Below are positions 12,269 through 13,227 of a DNA stretch of 13,227 nt, in pieces. Every line of letters begins with the position of its first letter. Position 1 is the stretch's first letter. The position numbers were made by a program, and so were the translations under genes. The stretch is from positions 133,274 through 146,500 of the forward strand of contig MU646681.1 of the NCBI GenBank assembly GCA_026770585.1, read 5' to 3'. This DNA is from Baffinella frigidus. Lineage: Eukaryota > Cryptophyceae > Cryptomonadales > Baffinellaceae. The notes below the pieces were generated by a model. That model was not told where the DNA came from. It did no database searches and was given only the letters and a program-made list of their open reading frames with translations.

Positions 12269-12754
12269 CCGCTACCGAGCGAAGTGGGGGTTCGGGGAGG
12301 CTACAAGTGGGTTTTAAAGGGGGTTTAAAGCTTTCCACGTCCAGCCAAGAACCTTATTGTACGGGCAGTTGTACACGGTCGTGACTGTTTTTCAAAAACA
12401 ATCGTGATACGTTTACAATGTACATGTAAACTTTACATGGCCATGAAAAAAGAGTCACGTCCAGAAAAATGCGTTCAAAAGTCGTACATATGTGATTAGC
12501 ACATAGACGGTCGCAGGTGCAATATAATCGTCGTTTAGATGGACGCACCCCCATCATTTCACCTCAGCGCGTTCGTTTTTTGTGTAAGTCATGAACTCTT
12601 CCGCGTGACCTCGAAATACATCAATCTTAGATGGACTTTCAGCTGGACGCGGCGTGTCCGCTTTTGTACTGGGGAAAATCTGGGGAAGTGTGTTGATGAA
12701 GGCCGGATTTCCGGCCTCAGCTTTTAAATGAACCCCCGGGTCGCTCGGTAGCGG
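12269..12754. mobile_element. Candidate 486-bp non-autonomous DNA transposon
   Basis: Terminal inverted repeats of 25 bp (12269-12293 and 12730-12754) match at 22 positions: CCGCTACCGAGCGA, three mismatches, GGGGGTTC. The inside is more AT-rich than its surroundings, has several small palindromes (GTTTACA...TGTAAAC at 12411; AGGCCGG...CCGGCCT near 12700) and no transposase. No target-site duplication is visible. Confidence 0.55.
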
Positions 12755-12825
12755 GGACCTAAAGGAGCACTCCACTGCAGTGTCGAGCTTCCCACTGGAG
12801 GGGGCTGGGTTGCTTCTACCCTTCA

Positions 12826-13227
12826 ACCTTAAACCCTAAACCCTAAACCCTGAACCCTAATAACACCAAGCCCTAAACCCTAAACCCTAAACCCTAAATC
12901 TTCAACCCTAAACCCTAAACCCTAAAACCTAAATCCTGAACCCTAAACCCAAAACCCTCAACCCTGAACCCTAACCCCAAACCCTGAACCCTGAACCCTG
13001 AATCCAAAACTCTAAAACCAGAACACTAGACCCTGAAATTTAAACCTCAAACCCTAACCCCTGAACTTTGGGCCCTAGACCCTAAAAACACTAAACCAAA
13101 GACCGTGAACCCAAAGCTCTAAACCCTAAACCCTAAACCCTAAACCCTAAACCCTAAACCCTAAACCCTAAACCCTAAACCCTAAACCTTAAACCCTAAA
13201 CCCTAAACCCTAAACCCTAAACCTTAA
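12826..13227 (+). repeat. CCCTAAA telomere-type array at the right edge
   Basis: Degenerate heptamers (CCCTGAA, CCCAAAA, CCCTCAA) from 12826 to about 13115, then nearly perfect CCCTAAA to the end with occasional CCTTAAA. The C-rich strand reads toward the right edge, which is not the orientation of a right-hand chromosome end. Confidence 0.95.

Noticed and set aside
12554-12826. 90-codon minus-strand frame
   Set aside because: It crosses the inverted-repeat end of the candidate transposon and resembles no family.
12826-13227. True chromosome end
   Set aside because: The strand orientation is opposite to that expected at a right-hand end.

Overview
The window reads as nuclear DNA of a eukaryotic alga or protist. 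Many short exons are bounded by GT-AG (one GC-AG) sites. Introns are filled with degenerate copies of the heptamer TTTAGGG, the telomere repeat of plants, many algae and several alveolates. There is no operon logic. A chromerid, a dinoflagellate relative or another secondary alga would fit, but the species cannot be fixed from this sequence.

Positions 1-9141 (minus strand) carry one long split gene, read from right to left and running off the left edge. I resolve 14 coding exons (9141 down to 502) whose phases all join, giving about 460 residues: a signal peptide, an Asn-Ala-Thr N-glycosylation cluster, a Lin-12/Notch repeat split over exons 2 and 3, EF-hand loops (three good, one degenerate), a Trp/Cys-containing linker, and the start of a chymotrypsin-fold (S1A) serine protease domain. 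In the protease domain the catalytic histidine position holds glutamate. This combination is the most interesting protein in the window.

Nearly every exon from 3 to 14 has one to three partial or decayed copies of itself in the adjacent introns. Some copies carry stop codons, lost start-side bases or lost splice phase. Telomere-like heptamers, minisatellites and small inverted-repeat elements are mixed in. The gene looks like a record of repeated local exon duplication followed by decay.

Positions 9142-9382 are a short divergent promoter region with three 19-bp repeats. To its right a plus-strand gene seems to start (exons near 9383 and 9793), also with a duplicated exon, but it is only partly resolved. 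Positions 10070-12820 are mostly low-complexity or unassigned sequence with inverted repeats and a candidate 486-bp non-autonomous transposon. Positions 12826-13227 are a CCCTAAA array that becomes nearly perfect toward the right edge, but in the orientation opposite to that expected of a right-hand chromosome end.
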